Positions 1 to 10,468 of a stretch of DNA of 64,000 nucleotides are shown here, piece after piece. Where the stretch lies: NCBI GenBank assembly GCA_947458875.1, contig CANGZD010000002.1:1-64000 (forward strand), read 5' to 3'. How positions within the stretch are numbered: the first letter of the stretch is position 1; every line of letters starts with the position of its first letter. The stretch comes from Sphingobacteriaceae bacterium (lineage in GTDB: Bacteria > Bacteroidota > Bacteroidia > Sphingobacteriales > Sphingobacteriaceae). The position numbers and the translations under genes are program-made. Below the pieces are notes generated by a model, which was not told the DNA's origin, ran no database searches, and saw nothing but the letters and a program-made list of their open reading frames with translations.

Positions 1-54
1 TCATGTGGCTAAAATAACAATATGAAAACGATAAATATGTATTTTTGATTCGAT

Positions 55-1299
55 TTGAAAGTTCTGCATCTCAATACTTACGAAAATAATGGCGGTGCCG
101 GCCGGGCATCAGCCCGTTTGGTGAAAGCCCTCCGTTCACAAGGTGTTGCAGCAGAATTATGGGTTAATTACACTTTCGAAAAGGAAAGCAAAGTATTTAG
201 TTTTTCAAGTGGATTTTTAGCAAAATATCTTACCGCGTTTCAGATCGTGGCCGAACGGCTTTTAACACAACTTTCACTCAAGCCAGAAAAAACACCTTTC
301 AGTATTCCATATTTTGGCAGGAATCTGGCGGATCATCCAGCACTTAAATCTGCTGATATTATCCATCTACACTGGATCAATCACGCTTTTATGCGTCCGG
401 TTGACTTGGCTAACTTGAAGAAACTGAACAAACCCCTGGTTTGGACTTTTCATGACAGTAATGCCTTTACCGGCGGCTGCCATGTTCGATATCACTGCAA
501 AAACTTTGAAGAGGAGTGTGGTAATTGCCCCCTCTTAAAATCTGCTGGCCCGAGGGATCTTTCACACCAAATTTGGCATTCCAAATTCATGGCCTACCAA
601 GGTTTAGACTTTCGCGTTGTGGCGCCCAGCCGCTGGATGGCCGAATCGGTGAAGCAGAGCAAACTTTTGGCCGACCGAAAGGTGCAACAGATTCCAAATA
701 CTTTGGATACCGAAGTTTTCAAACCCTACGACAAATTGGTTGCTAGAGAAGCTTTAGGCCTCGGCAAAGATCAATTTTTGATTTTGAGCGGATTTATGCC
801 TTCTAAAAATGATAAACACAAAGGGACTCCCTATCTCTTGGATGCCATGGCACAATTGTCAAAAAAAGATAATTGCAATTTATTGATTTTCGGGAATCGT
901 GATCAGCATACTATTCCCGATTTCCCGATAAAAACCAATTTTTTAGGGACTATTAACAAAGAGGAGCAATTGGCACTGGCCTATAGTGCTGCCGATGTGT
1001 TCATCAGTCCTTCGCTTGAAGACAATTTACCCAATACGGTGATGGAAAGTTTGGCCTGTGGTACGCCGGTAGTGGCATTTAAAACGGGCGGTATTCCAGA
1101 CATGGTACAGCATCAGTACAATGGTTATTTGGCTGAATACCAATCGGCTGCTGACCTGGCCATGGGTATTGACTGGGTGATGCATAACCCTGAACCTAAA
1201 AAATTAGGCCTGAATGCCCGAAATACTGTAGAAACACATTTTTCTGAAGCCGTTATTGCACAAAAGCATATTGAATTGTACCAATCTTTACTGAAATAA
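55..1299 (+). CDS. Glycosyltransferase family 4 (GT-B), TTG start
   Basis: ORF 414 aa; N-terminal MKVLHLNTYENNGGAGRA and C-terminal SPSLEDNLPNTVMESLACGTPVVAFKTGGIPDMV typical of GT4. Confidence 0.9.
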   Translation: MKVLHLNTYENNGGAGRASARLVKALRSQGVAAELWVNYTFEKESKVFSFSSGFLAKYLTAFQIVAERLLTQLSLKPEKTPFSIPYFGRNLADHPALKSADIIHLHWINHAFMRPVDLANLKKLNKPLVWTFHDSNAFTGGCHVRYHCKNFEEECGNCPLLKSAGPRDLSHQIWHSKFMAYQGLDFRVVAPSRWMAESVKQSKLLADRKVQQIPNTLDTEVFKPYDKLVAREALGLGKDQFLILSGFMPSKNDKHKGTPYLLDAMAQLSKKDNCNLLIFGNRDQHTIPDFPIKTNFLGTINKEEQLALAYSAADVFISPSLEDNLPNTVMESLACGTPVVAFKTGGIPDMVQHQYNGYLAEYQSAADLAMGIDWVMHNPEPKKLGLNARNTVETHFSEAVIAQKHIELYQSLLK

Positions 1300-1302
1300 A
1301 AC

Positions 1303-2055
1303 ATGTTCCAGCCGAAGCTAAGTGTCATTACCATCGTGTATAATAATGTTCGGGATATTGAACGGACCTTGCTTTCTGTGCTGAACCAAACTTATCCCAA
1401 TATCGAATATTTGGTCATTGATGGTGCTTCAACCGATGGCACTTTGGAGATTCTTAAAAAATATGAGTCAAGATTATCAAAACTGATAACTGAAAAAGAT
1501 CAAGGTATTTACGATGCCATGAATAAGGGCTTGGCTTTAGCTACAGGCGATTATGTATTGTTCATGAATTCGGGAGATGAATTGTATGCTCCTGAGACTG
1601 TTGAAAAAGTATTTTCTAGTGCTACAGATGCCGATATTTACTACGGTGAAACCGAAATGTATGATGAAAACTGGCAGAGTTTAGGCCGACGCAGACATCA
1701 GGCTCCTACAAAATTTAATTGGAAAAGCTTTCGTTTCGGGATGAGTGTGAGCCACCAGGCGATTTACATCCGGCGTAGTTTAACCGAAGCCTACGATCTG
1801 CAATACCAACTCAGCTCAGATATTGATTGGGTGATCAGGGCGGCTAAAAAAGCTGAAAAAATAGTAAGTGTGGAGGCTTATGTGGCTAAATATTTGGTGG
1901 GAGGCATGTCTAAAAAACGTCATCGCCAAAGTTTAAAAGAGCGATTTGTGATTTTCAGCAAACATTATGGATTCATACCTAATGTTTTAAATCATTTTGC
2001 GATGGCAGTCAAATTAATGAGCTATTATCTTAGAACAGGTAGAACTAACGATTAA
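1303..2055 (+). CDS. Glycosyltransferase family 2 (GT-A)
   Basis: ORF 250 aa; LSVITIVYNNVRDIERTLLSVLNQTYPNIEYLVIDGASTDGT. Confidence 0.92.
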   Translation: MFQPKLSVITIVYNNVRDIERTLLSVLNQTYPNIEYLVIDGASTDGTLEILKKYESRLSKLITEKDQGIYDAMNKGLALATGDYVLFMNSGDELYAPETVEKVFSSATDADIYYGETEMYDENWQSLGRRRHQAPTKFNWKSFRFGMSVSHQAIYIRRSLTEAYDLQYQLSSDIDWVIRAAKKAEKIVSVEAYVAKYLVGGMSKKRHRQSLKERFVIFSKHYGFIPNVLNHFAMAVKLMSYYLRTGRTND

Positions 2056-2060
2056 CGGAC

Positions 2061-3365
2061 TTATTCATTGATTAGGAAAAACTTACCTCCATTGTTTTTC
2101 CACCATATTTTTCGACCATTCATCCCTCTCAGATCTCCAAATAAACCATCTGCAACCACATCAATATCTCCATCATTATCATAGTCGAATAAGTGTATCC
2201 ATTTGATCCAGGCATTAGTTCCGCTACCGGTCGTAATGTCAAAATAAGCATTGGTAGCCTCCTTGAACTGGAGTTTATCGTTAAGAAATAGCCTAAGGCC
2301 ATACCCGTTATACCCCGATTTATTGCTCATGGTCAAGACGTCAGTTTGTCCATCCTTGTTGAAGTCGAAAAAGGCAATATCCATTAATTCCAATCCTGCC
2401 TCGATGGGTAAATTAATCGCATCATTCCGATTAAATTCACCATTTACTTGGGGAATGAGCAAAAGCTTGTTCTGACCACCCAGTAATAAATCCAGTTTCC
2501 CATCTTTAGTCATATCAAAGAGCTCAACCGTATAATAATTATCATCGGAGGTATTGAAATTCTTAAAAATCTGATTGGATAGTATAAATTGCTGTCCGCC
2601 CTGATTGAGGTAGGCTGTCGGATGTATGGGGATGACCATACTGCCGCCTGAATAGGCTACAATATCGATGAATCCATCGTTGTTAATATCTCCGGTGGCC
2701 CCTCCATGAAAATATCCAATATCCTCTCGAAGATTCTGATAGCGTTTCTCTTTTACGTGAAAAATGCCGATGGCATCTCCCGGGAAGGGGGGACCGTCAT
2801 ATCCGGATGAAAAAAGTACCAATTCGGGTGTGTTATCATTATTGAGGTCTGTTACTACATTTTTTCTTACTTGTACAAGCCCAACCTGCAAGTCGTATAC
2901 TTTAGGATCTTTTTCGTACTCAGAAAATAAATGTAATCCGGGGGCATTGGTAGGCCAGGGGTTTTTCCAATAATAGGCCCAGAGATCCTTAAGTCCGTCC
3001 CCGGTTAAATCTGTATAAATATAGGCTCCTAAATCGTTCCAGTAATAACTCTTGCTTGCAGACCAGGTGTTCGTCGTTGACCTGTTATAGGGCACCAAAT
3101 CACCGTTAGGTTTGAACTCAAAGCCCCAGTAAAGCGAGTTTTGAACTTCAAATATCCGATCAAAAGACTTATTGGTGGTAAACCAGGAGGTAGTCTTGTT
3201 AATTGCTGTAACCGAATCAAGTCGATTGACCCTGAAATTGGGGTTTATACTATCTTTTTTTGTTTCTTTAATTTCATTATCGGGCTCAAGCTGTGCAGTA
3301 TTCTCTTTCTTACAAGAAAGAAAAGAAAAGCAGCATATAGCCAGCAGTGCAAGGATCTTTTGCAT
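2061..3365 (-). CDS. FG-GAP/VCBS repeat-containing lipoprotein
   Basis: Lipobox-like FSFLSCKK; repeated D-x-[DN]-x-[DN]-G-x-x-D motifs (DLTGDGLKD, DINNDGFID, DFNKDGQTD, DYDNDGDID). Confidence 0.82.
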   Translation of the reverse strand: MQKILALLAICCFSFLSCKKENTAQLEPDNEIKETKKDSINPNFRVNRLDSVTAINKTTSWFTTNKSFDRIFEVQNSLYWGFEFKPNGDLVPYNRSTTNTWSASKSYYWNDLGAYIYTDLTGDGLKDLWAYYWKNPWPTNAPGLHLFSEYEKDPKVYDLQVGLVQVRKNVVTDLNNDNTPELVLFSSGYDGPPFPGDAIGIFHVKEKRYQNLREDIGYFHGGATGDINNDGFIDIVAYSGGSMVIPIHPTAYLNQGGQQFILSNQIFKNFNTSDDNYYTVELFDMTKDGKLDLLLGGQNKLLLIPQVNGEFNRNDAINLPIEAGLELMDIAFFDFNKDGQTDVLTMSNKSGYNGYGLRLFLNDKLQFKEATNAYFDITTGSGTNAWIKWIHLFDYDNDGDIDVVADGLFGDLRGMNGRKIWWKNNGGKFFLINE

Positions 3366-3376
3366 GCTCAGTAGAA

Positions 3377-5830
3377 TTAGGCTTCTTCTTTCTGCTCCTT
3401 AAACACTGCAAAGCCCAAGCCTGCGATCAGTAAAATAGAAGCCAGCAATGATATCTTCTCACCGGTGTAGTAAGAGGCTGGCTCAAATTTGAACTCCAGT
3501 TTGTGATTGCCACCTGGCAAAGCCGCTGCTCTCAAAATATAATTTGCACGAAAATGAGGGATTTCTTCACCGTCAACATAGGCTTTCCAACCTTTATCGT
3601 ACCAAATTTCGGAGAATACGGCCACCATGTCTTTGCCGGTAGAGTATTCGTAAGTTAAATGGTCAGGGCGGTAATTAACCAATTTGATGTTCCCATTTGG
3701 ATCGAAGCCTACTTTTTTATTGTCTATTAATGACTTGAATTCATCGCCCACAAAAGCTTCATTTCTTGGATCGAAGCTGCTGATGGCAGTCATTTCCTCG
3801 TCGGCATCTTTCACAAAAGTTACATTGGATACGAACCAGACATTACCACAAGCTGTACCACGGTTCTGCATTTTTTGTGACTGGCTTTGCGGATCGTTCA
3901 AAATCACATACTTGGTATTCAACATATCGAGCACATCTTCATTGATGGCATTGTTAAACTGCTTGTCAAGCACTTCTTGGTAACGCTTCAGTTTGGCTGC
4001 ATGATAACCCCCCACCGTTTTGTGGAAATAGGAGGCATTGGCACTCGAAAATGTAGGAATACTGAGATCCAGAATACGGTAACCCAAACTAGTGTCTTTT
4101 AAAATGAATTGATCTACCGCTCTTGGTTCAAATTGTTGTTTTAAAACCGCTGATTCAACAAAATTCTCATTATTTAAATAACGGCGATCCACGCTCCACA
4201 AATCAACCAGAATGGCAATACCCAAAAACAGGATAGCTAGGTTCTGATTCAGTTTATTTTTCATCAAGGCCCAGATTAAACCGGCTGCAATTAATACGAA
4301 TATCAGTGATCGGAATGCATCAGTTCTGGCCATGCTGATACGGTCTTTAACTAGACTTTGTGCGATAGACTCAGCAAAATTCCGGTCCCCACCCGTTACC
4401 TGACTCAATTGTTCGATTAAACCCGCATGCGCTGAAGATGTAAAACTGAAGAACAAATCAGGTAAAGCCAGTAAAAACACAATCAATCCGGCCGTGATAT
4501 AGAGGGAATAAAGGAATTTTTGAAATAACTTTTGTTGATTTTCTTTCGATTCTGTCAATTCTTTAACCGCCAGTACCGCCAGTAGCGGGAATAAAAATCC
4601 GGCGATTACCAAGATGGATTCTACGGCTCTGAATTTATTGTAAAGTGGGAAATAGTCGAAGAATAGATCCGAAACCAATGGCCAGTTTTTACCAAACGAT
4701 AAAAGCAGACTCAACAAGGTGGCAGAAACGATCCACCATTTCATTCGTCCTTGTACAATAAAAAGCCCTAAAACAAATAGAAAACAGATGACAGCACCGA
4801 AATAATAAGGACCCGAAGTAAATGGTTTTTCTCCCCAATAAGTTGGTAATTGTTTGGCAAAACCAACAGCCTGTTCACTGGGCACCCCTTTAGAGCTGAG
4901 TAGTTTCACTACTTCCGATTTTTCATCTAACTGACTAGTGCCACCACCGTAAAAATTGGGGATTAAGAAAGTGATATTTTCACCCACACCTTGGCTCCAC
5001 TGGTAGGCATATTCTTTATCTAAACCATTTGATGGCTGAGTTTTGCTATAGGTTAAATTCGATTTCCCACGAATTGATTCTTGTCCGTACTCATAGGTAG
5101 TCCATAACATGGCTGCATTTACTGCAACAGCGATCAATACCGAGCCGGCCAAATAAATTGCTGGCTGATAAAGGCTTTTTAGATTTTTATTTTTAATAGC
5201 ATGGTAGATTTCAATCCCCACGAAAATCAACAAAGCGATGAACAGGTAGTAAGTCATCTGAATATGGTTGGCTCTGATCTCCAATGCCAGTGCCAGTGCC
5301 GTAATCGCCGCTCCTATCCAATACCTTCCGCGAAGCGTTAATAAAACACCTGCCAAAATGGGCGCAAAAAAAGCGATAGCCAGCGCCTTGTTGCTATGGC
5401 CCGCTTCGATGATGATGAAATTGTAAGATGAAAATGCAAAGGCAATGGCTCCTGCGGCAGCCAGCCAAGGTTTCACCCTCAGTACATTAAACAGCAGGTA
5501 GGCTCCCAATAGGTATAAGAGCACCGTATCTATCGGATTGGGGAAAATTGTTTTAAGGAAAGAGATGATATAAGTGGTTACGTTATAAGGATACTGTACC
5601 CAGATTTGGTAAGCAGGCATCCCGCCAAACATGGAGTTCGTCCACAGAGGAGCTTTGCCATCCAGGGCCTTGAAATCCATAATTTCTTTCTGCATGGCTT
5701 GAGCCTGCAATACATCGTTTTGGAGCAAGCCTTTTCCTTGTAGTGCCGGACTGAAATAGACCAGACAAAGGGTGATAAAAATTCCGATAACGATCAGATG
5801 GGTGGCATTGCGTTTGAACCAGTTATTCAT
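3377..5830 (-). CDS. YfhO family multi-pass membrane protein
   Basis: 817 aa, many TM segments, C-terminal YDKGWKAYVDGEEIPHFRANYILRAAALPGGNHKLEFKFEP typical of YfhO proteins. Confidence 0.85.
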   Translation of the reverse strand: MNNWFKRNATHLIVIGIFITLCLVYFSPALQGKGLLQNDVLQAQAMQKEIMDFKALDGKAPLWTNSMFGGMPAYQIWVQYPYNVTTYIISFLKTIFPNPIDTVLLYLLGAYLLFNVLRVKPWLAAAGAIAFAFSSYNFIIIEAGHSNKALAIAFFAPILAGVLLTLRGRYWIGAAITALALALEIRANHIQMTYYLFIALLIFVGIEIYHAIKNKNLKSLYQPAIYLAGSVLIAVAVNAAMLWTTYEYGQESIRGKSNLTYSKTQPSNGLDKEYAYQWSQGVGENITFLIPNFYGGGTSQLDEKSEVVKLLSSKGVPSEQAVGFAKQLPTYWGEKPFTSGPYYFGAVICFLFVLGLFIVQGRMKWWIVSATLLSLLLSFGKNWPLVSDLFFDYFPLYNKFRAVESILVIAGFLFPLLAVLAVKELTESKENQQKLFQKFLYSLYITAGLIVFLLALPDLFFSFTSSAHAGLIEQLSQVTGGDRNFAESIAQSLVKDRISMARTDAFRSLIFVLIAAGLIWALMKNKLNQNLAILFLGIAILVDLWSVDRRYLNNENFVESAVLKQQFEPRAVDQFILKDTSLGYRILDLSIPTFSSANASYFHKTVGGYHAAKLKRYQEVLDKQFNNAINEDVLDMLNTKYVILNDPQSQSQKMQNRGTACGNVWFVSNVTFVKDADEEMTAISSFDPRNEAFVGDEFKSLIDNKKVGFDPNGNIKLVNYRPDHLTYEYSTGKDMVAVFSEIWYDKGWKAYVDGEEIPHFRANYILRAAALPGGNHKLEFKFEPASYYTGEKISLLASILLIAGLGFAVFKEQKEEA

Positions 5831-5909
5831 GCTTTTCTACTTTATGAATTCCAAAAATAGAAAAAAGCATAAATTAAAGCCTGCTTATCTGTGCTTTAAT
5901 AGAAGATCA

Positions 5910-6164
5910 TCACTTGATCTCTTCAAAATCAACAAATTCTCCGGCCTGCTCAGCTTTTTTGCTTTTTCTCTTGGGTGGTACGTGGTCTACCTGAATACTC
6001 CCTTCTTTTCTGCTGGATTCTCGTGGAGGAGCGTAAGCCTCCTGTGCCTTCTTTTGCATTTTTTTAATCAGTTGTTTGAATAAAAGAGGTAAAAAAAGAC
6101 GTAATAAAACACGTAGAATCCAAATGACCAGAATGAAGTAAAGTAGGAATTGAATGAGCCCCAT
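5910..6164 (-). CDS. DUF4834-like small membrane protein
   Basis: 84 aa; N-terminal TM plus basic tail; family assignment by resemblance. Confidence 0.55.
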   Translation of the reverse strand: MGLIQFLLYFILVIWILRVLLRLFLPLLFKQLIKKMQKKAQEAYAPPRESSRKEGSIQVDHVPPKRKSKKAEQAGEFVDFEEIK

Positions 6165-6219
6165 AGTATGGATTTTGCAACAAATTTAGATGAAATTATT
6201 CAGTTCGCTTTTAGTCAAA

Positions 6220-6426
6220 TTAAAAATCATCTTCTTGAATAATCTCCACCACCCGGCCAATCTGCCCATCTTCCAAACGAACTTTTATTCCCCTGCTATG
6301 AAAGCCAGCGCTGGTAAGTAAATTTTTTACAATCCCTCGTGTACGATTGCCGCTTCTTTGGTCTTTTTTAAGGATGATGTCAACCAATAAACCCGGAAAG
6401 ACATCTTTTCGATTTTGTCCGTTCAT
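6220..6426 (-). CDS. YwbE family protein
   Basis: 68 aa; MNGQNRKDVFPGLLVDIILKKDQRSGNRTRGIVKNLLTS. Confidence 0.8.
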   Translation of the reverse strand: MNGQNRKDVFPGLLVDIILKKDQRSGNRTRGIVKNLLTSAGFHSRGIKVRLEDGQIGRVVEIIQEDDF

Positions 6427-8460
6427 TTAAACTCCTTCCTTATCCTTAAGAATACTTTCCAGAGCAAACATTTCGTCACGCAGCTTGGCTGCTAATAAGA
6501 AATCCATGTCCTTAGCGGCTGTATTCATTTCCTTTTTGGTTTTCTCTATCGCTTTCTGCAATTCCGGTTTACTCATGTACTGTACAATCGGATCGGCTGC
6601 TACGCTGGCGGCATGGTCTTGCTCAATGTAGGCTTTTGGTGCACCACCTTTAAAATCGAGCACAGAAGTTTGTTCCAAAATGGCTTCTTTCGATTTACCC
6701 ACTGTTTTAGGAGTGATGCCATGCTGCATGTTGTAGGCAATTTGCTTCTCCCGGCGCCGATTGGTTTCATCAATCGTAATTTTCATACTCTTGGTGATGC
6801 TATCTGCATACATGATCACTTTACCACGGTCGTTACGGGCTGCTCGCCCAATGGTTTGAATCAAGGAGCGCTCCGAACGTAAAAATCCTTCTTTATCTGC
6901 ATCTAAAATAGCCACCAAGGACACTTCGGGTAGGTCTAAGCCCTCTCGCAATAAGTTGATACCCACCAACACATCAAATTCACCTAAACGCAAGCCACGG
7001 AGAATTTCTACCCGCTCCAAAGTTTTCACCTCTGAGTGAATATAGCGTACCCTGATGCCGAGTTTAGTCATGTATTTGGTCAATTCCTCGGCCATGCGCT
7101 TGGTGAGGGTGGTCACTAAAATTCGGTCGCCCAGTTTGACGGTTTTATCTACTTCATCCAGTAAATCATCTACCTGATTAATGACTGGTCGTACTTCTAT
7201 CACCGGATCCAATAAACCGGTGGGCCTGATCACCTGTTCTACCACTATACCCTCGGTTTTTTCCAGTTCATAATCGCCGGGTGTGGCACTTACATAAATG
7301 GTTTGCGGAGCCAAACTTTCAAACTCATTGAAATTAAGCGGTCGGTTGTCTAATGCTGCAGGCAGGCGGAAGCCATATTCCACCAAAGAGAGTTTGCGAG
7401 AACGGTCGCCGCCATACATGGCACGAATTTGAGGCACAGTTACATGGCTCTCATCAATCACCATTAAATAATCATCAGGAAAGTAATCGAGCAAACAGAA
7501 GGGGCGCATACCGGGTTTTCGCCCGTCAAAAAAGCGGGAATAATTTTCAATGCCGCTGCAGTAGCCCAATTCACGCATCATCTCCAGATCATAGCTCACC
7601 CGTTCTTCCAAGCGTTTTGCCTCTAAATGCCGCTGGTCTGCCAGCAACTGATTTTTTCTGGTTTCCATTTCCTCTCCAATTTCCCACATAATTTGCGTCA
7701 TCCGGTCTTTGGGTGTAACGAACAAATTGGCAGGAAATAAAGCCAAATGAGTCGTTTTTTCGAGGGTTTTTCCCGAAACAGGGTCAATGCTACTCAGCTC
7801 TTCAATATCGTCTCCAAAAAATGAAACTCGATAGGCAAAATCCAGATAGGCCGGATAAATATCTACTGTATCTCCCTTCACCCTGAAGGTTCCCCGCTTA
7901 AAATCGGTGGTGGTACGCGAATATAAAATCTCTACCAATCGATGTAAAAAGGCGTTGCGGCTGATGCGGGTGCCCACTGCAAAACGAAAAATGGAGTTGG
8001 CAAAATCATCCGGATTCCCCATACCATAAATACAGGAGACAGAGGAAACTACGATTAGGTCCCTCCTTCCGGACATGAGCGCAGAAGTCGTTCGAAGGCG
8101 TAATTTTTCGATCTCTTCGTTGATGGAAAGATCTTTTTCGATATAAGTATTGCTGGAAGGGATATAAGCCTCCGGCTGATAATAGTCGTAGTAAGAAACA
8201 AAGTAGTTGACAGAATTTTCAGGAAAAAACTGTTTGAATTCACCATAAAGTTGTGCAGCCAGCGTTTTATTATGACTCAGGATGAGCGTAGGTTTTTGGG
8301 TTTGCTGGATGACATTGGCAATGCTGAAGGTTTTTCCCGATCCGGTGACACCCAGGAGCGTTTGGTAATGCTCCTGTTGACGAACACCCTCAACCAATTG
8401 CTTGATGGCTTCGGGCTGATCGCCCGTAGGTAAGTAATCGGAAGTGAGTTTAAATTCCAT
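6427..8460 (-). CDS. uvrB: Excinuclease ABC subunit UvrB
   Basis: 677 aa; GDQPEAIKQLVEG, LLGVTGSGKTF, YYDYYQPEAYIPSSNTYIEKD, C-terminal UVR motif. Confidence 0.98.
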   Translation of the reverse strand: MEFKLTSDYLPTGDQPEAIKQLVEGVRQQEHYQTLLGVTGSGKTFSIANVIQQTQKPTLILSHNKTLAAQLYGEFKQFFPENSVNYFVSYYDYYQPEAYIPSSNTYIEKDLSINEEIEKLRLRTTSALMSGRRDLIVVSSVSCIYGMGNPDDFANSIFRFAVGTRISRNAFLHRLVEILYSRTTTDFKRGTFRVKGDTVDIYPAYLDFAYRVSFFGDDIEELSSIDPVSGKTLEKTTHLALFPANLFVTPKDRMTQIMWEIGEEMETRKNQLLADQRHLEAKRLEERVSYDLEMMRELGYCSGIENYSRFFDGRKPGMRPFCLLDYFPDDYLMVIDESHVTVPQIRAMYGGDRSRKLSLVEYGFRLPAALDNRPLNFNEFESLAPQTIYVSATPGDYELEKTEGIVVEQVIRPTGLLDPVIEVRPVINQVDDLLDEVDKTVKLGDRILVTTLTKRMAEELTKYMTKLGIRVRYIHSEVKTLERVEILRGLRLGEFDVLVGINLLREGLDLPEVSLVAILDADKEGFLRSERSLIQTIGRAARNDRGKVIMYADSITKSMKITIDETNRRREKQIAYNMQHGITPKTVGKSKEAILEQTSVLDFKGGAPKAYIEQDHAASVAADPIVQYMSKPELQKAIEKTKKEMNTAAKDMDFLLAAKLRDEMFALESILKDKEGV

Positions 8461-8520
8461 CAGGTGTAAAGATACAACGCGTTTTAACAGATTAAGTCCA
8501 ATAAAATTGTAAATTTAGCT

Positions 8521-9165
8521 ATGCCCTTTATTTTGACTCAGCAGCCCTCCATTGGGAATCATTTTTTAGCCGAATTACGTGATGCGCAAATTCAGCAAGA
8601 CAGTATGCGTTTCCGAAAAAATTTGGAACGCTTGGGAGAGATCTTCGCCTATGAAGTCAGCAAAACTTTAGGTTTTAGCCATAGCGATATTGAAACTCCT
8701 CTGGGTACGGCTACCACACCTTTGTTGAACGAAATGCCTGTTTTGGCAACTATTTTGCGTGCCGGTTTGCCACTTCACCAGGGCTTACTCAATTTTTTTG
8801 ATGGGGCAGACTCCGCTTTCATTGGGGCATTCCGTAAAACGCATAAGACCGGAAAATTTACCATTGAATTGAAATATTTTACCGCTCCCAGTTTGAATGG
8901 CAGAACCTTGATCTTGGCCGATCCGATGATGGCCACCGGGCAGAGTATGGTGCTTTGTTGCAAGGAATTGATGCGTCAGTATAAAATAAAAGACCTGCAC
9001 ATCGTGTCAGTTATTGCCAGCACCGAGGGTTTGGCTCATGTGCAGGCGCACCTGCCCCAGGCGAAAATTTGGTTGGGCGACTTGGATGATGAGCTCACTT
9101 CCAAATCATACATTGTTCCCGGTTTGGGCGATGCCGGTGATTTAGCCTTTGGAGAAAAGGTTTAA
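8521..9165 (+). CDS. upp: Uracil phosphoribosyltransferase
   Basis: 214 aa; PRPP-binding LILADPMMATGQSM; ATILRAGLPLHQG. Confidence 0.93.
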   Translation: MPFILTQQPSIGNHFLAELRDAQIQQDSMRFRKNLERLGEIFAYEVSKTLGFSHSDIETPLGTATTPLLNEMPVLATILRAGLPLHQGLLNFFDGADSAFIGAFRKTHKTGKFTIELKYFTAPSLNGRTLILADPMMATGQSMVLCCKELMRQYKIKDLHIVSVIASTEGLAHVQAHLPQAKIWLGDLDDELTSKSYIVPGLGDAGDLAFGEKV

Positions 9166-9187
9166 TTGTGCAGCTTTGTAAGCTCGC

Positions 9188-9880
9188 ATGAAGTACAAAC
9201 ATTTATTTTTTGATCTCGACCATACCATTTGGGATTTCGACCGAAATGCAGAAGAAACGCTGCATGAACTGTATCATACCTATCGATTAAAAAACCTCGG
9301 AATCCATTCGCCCGACGAGTTCATTGAAACTTATACCCAGAATAATCATCAGCTATGGGCCGACTATCACCTGGGTAAAATATCAAAAGAGGAGTTGAGA
9401 GAAACTCGATTCAGTAAAACTTTCCTGGATATGGGTTTGCATCCCGATCTCATACCGCATCAATTTGAAGATGATTACGTGCGGATCTGTCCAACCAAAA
9501 CCAATCTTTTTCCTGAAGCACATGAAACCCTGGCCTATCTTCAGGACAAATATATATTGCACATCATTTCGAATGGTTTCAAAGAATCCACCGAAATGAA
9601 AATTGAACTGACCGATTTAGCTAAGTATTTCGGAAACATCTTTATTTCTGAAGTGATCGGTTTCAATAAGCCCGATGCTGCTATTTTCCAGCATGCTTTA
9701 GGACAGGCTGAAGCTGAAATACATCAAAGTTTGATGATTGGCGACAGCCTGGAAGCAGATGTACGTGGCGCTTTGAGTTTTGGTATGGATGCGATTTATT
9801 TCAATCCGGATAAAAAAGAAAAACCGGAAGACATACCTCAGCAAATTCATCACCTTAGTGAATTAAAACAATTACTATGA
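9188..9880 (+). CDS. YjjG family noncanonical pyrimidine nucleotidase (HAD superfamily)
   Basis: 230 aa; HAD motif FFDLDHTIWDFD; GDSLEADVRGA. Confidence 0.88.
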   Translation: MKYKHLFFDLDHTIWDFDRNAEETLHELYHTYRLKNLGIHSPDEFIETYTQNNHQLWADYHLGKISKEELRETRFSKTFLDMGLHPDLIPHQFEDDYVRICPTKTNLFPEAHETLAYLQDKYILHIISNGFKESTEMKIELTDLAKYFGNIFISEVIGFNKPDAAIFQHALGQAEAEIHQSLMIGDSLEADVRGALSFGMDAIYFNPDKKEKPEDIPQQIHHLSELKQLL

Positions 9881-10404
9881 GCATTGAGCAAATGGTTGCC
9901 CAAACCTTCAAGATCATTGATCGTTATGAGCAATTTTTAACACAGGTTACAGAACAGGATTTTCAAGTTAATCCCACAGTAGGGGTCTGGTCTTATTCAG
10001 AAGTCATTTCACATATTTTCACAGCTAACCATGCGTGTTTAATCGCCATTCAGAATTGTGTCCAGGGGAAGGCAATTGAGTCAAGAGAGCCTGCCAGCAT
10101 CTCTGGTCGCTTGATCTTATTTTTTGGAATTTTTCCCCCGGTTAAGATTAAAGCACCTGAACGCATTGCAGCGATGGTTAAGAAAATTACAAAGGAGGAG
10201 GCGCAGATTGAACTGCAAAAATTCAGGGAAAATTTGATGGAATTGCTCCCGAAAATGGAACAAGCTTCGCCTACTCAAAAGGCCAAGCATCCCCGATTGG
10301 GACTTTTTAATGTACGCCAATGGCTGCGATTCATTCAAATTCATACGCTACATCATGAAAAGCAGCTTTATCGGGTTAAAGGCATGCTCGAAAAATCTCG
10401 ATAA
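9877..10404 (+). CDS. DinB family / putative metal-dependent hydrolase-like protein
   Basis: 175 aa; conserved spaced His (HIFTANHA; IHTLHHEKQL). Confidence 0.7.
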   Translation: MSIEQMVAQTFKIIDRYEQFLTQVTEQDFQVNPTVGVWSYSEVISHIFTANHACLIAIQNCVQGKAIESREPASISGRLILFFGIFPPVKIKAPERIAAMVKKITKEEAQIELQKFRENLMELLPKMEQASPTQKAKHPRLGLFNVRQWLRFIQIHTLHHEKQLYRVKGMLEKSR

Positions 10405-10468
10405 CTTCATCTAAGCTTAACTATTTGTTCACATTCAGCAGCTTTCTTTGCTGAAAAGAATAATATTG

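Noticed and set aside
7353-7691. 112-aa ORF opposite uvrB
   Set aside because: Overlaps highly conserved uvrB coding sequence; no recognisable domain.
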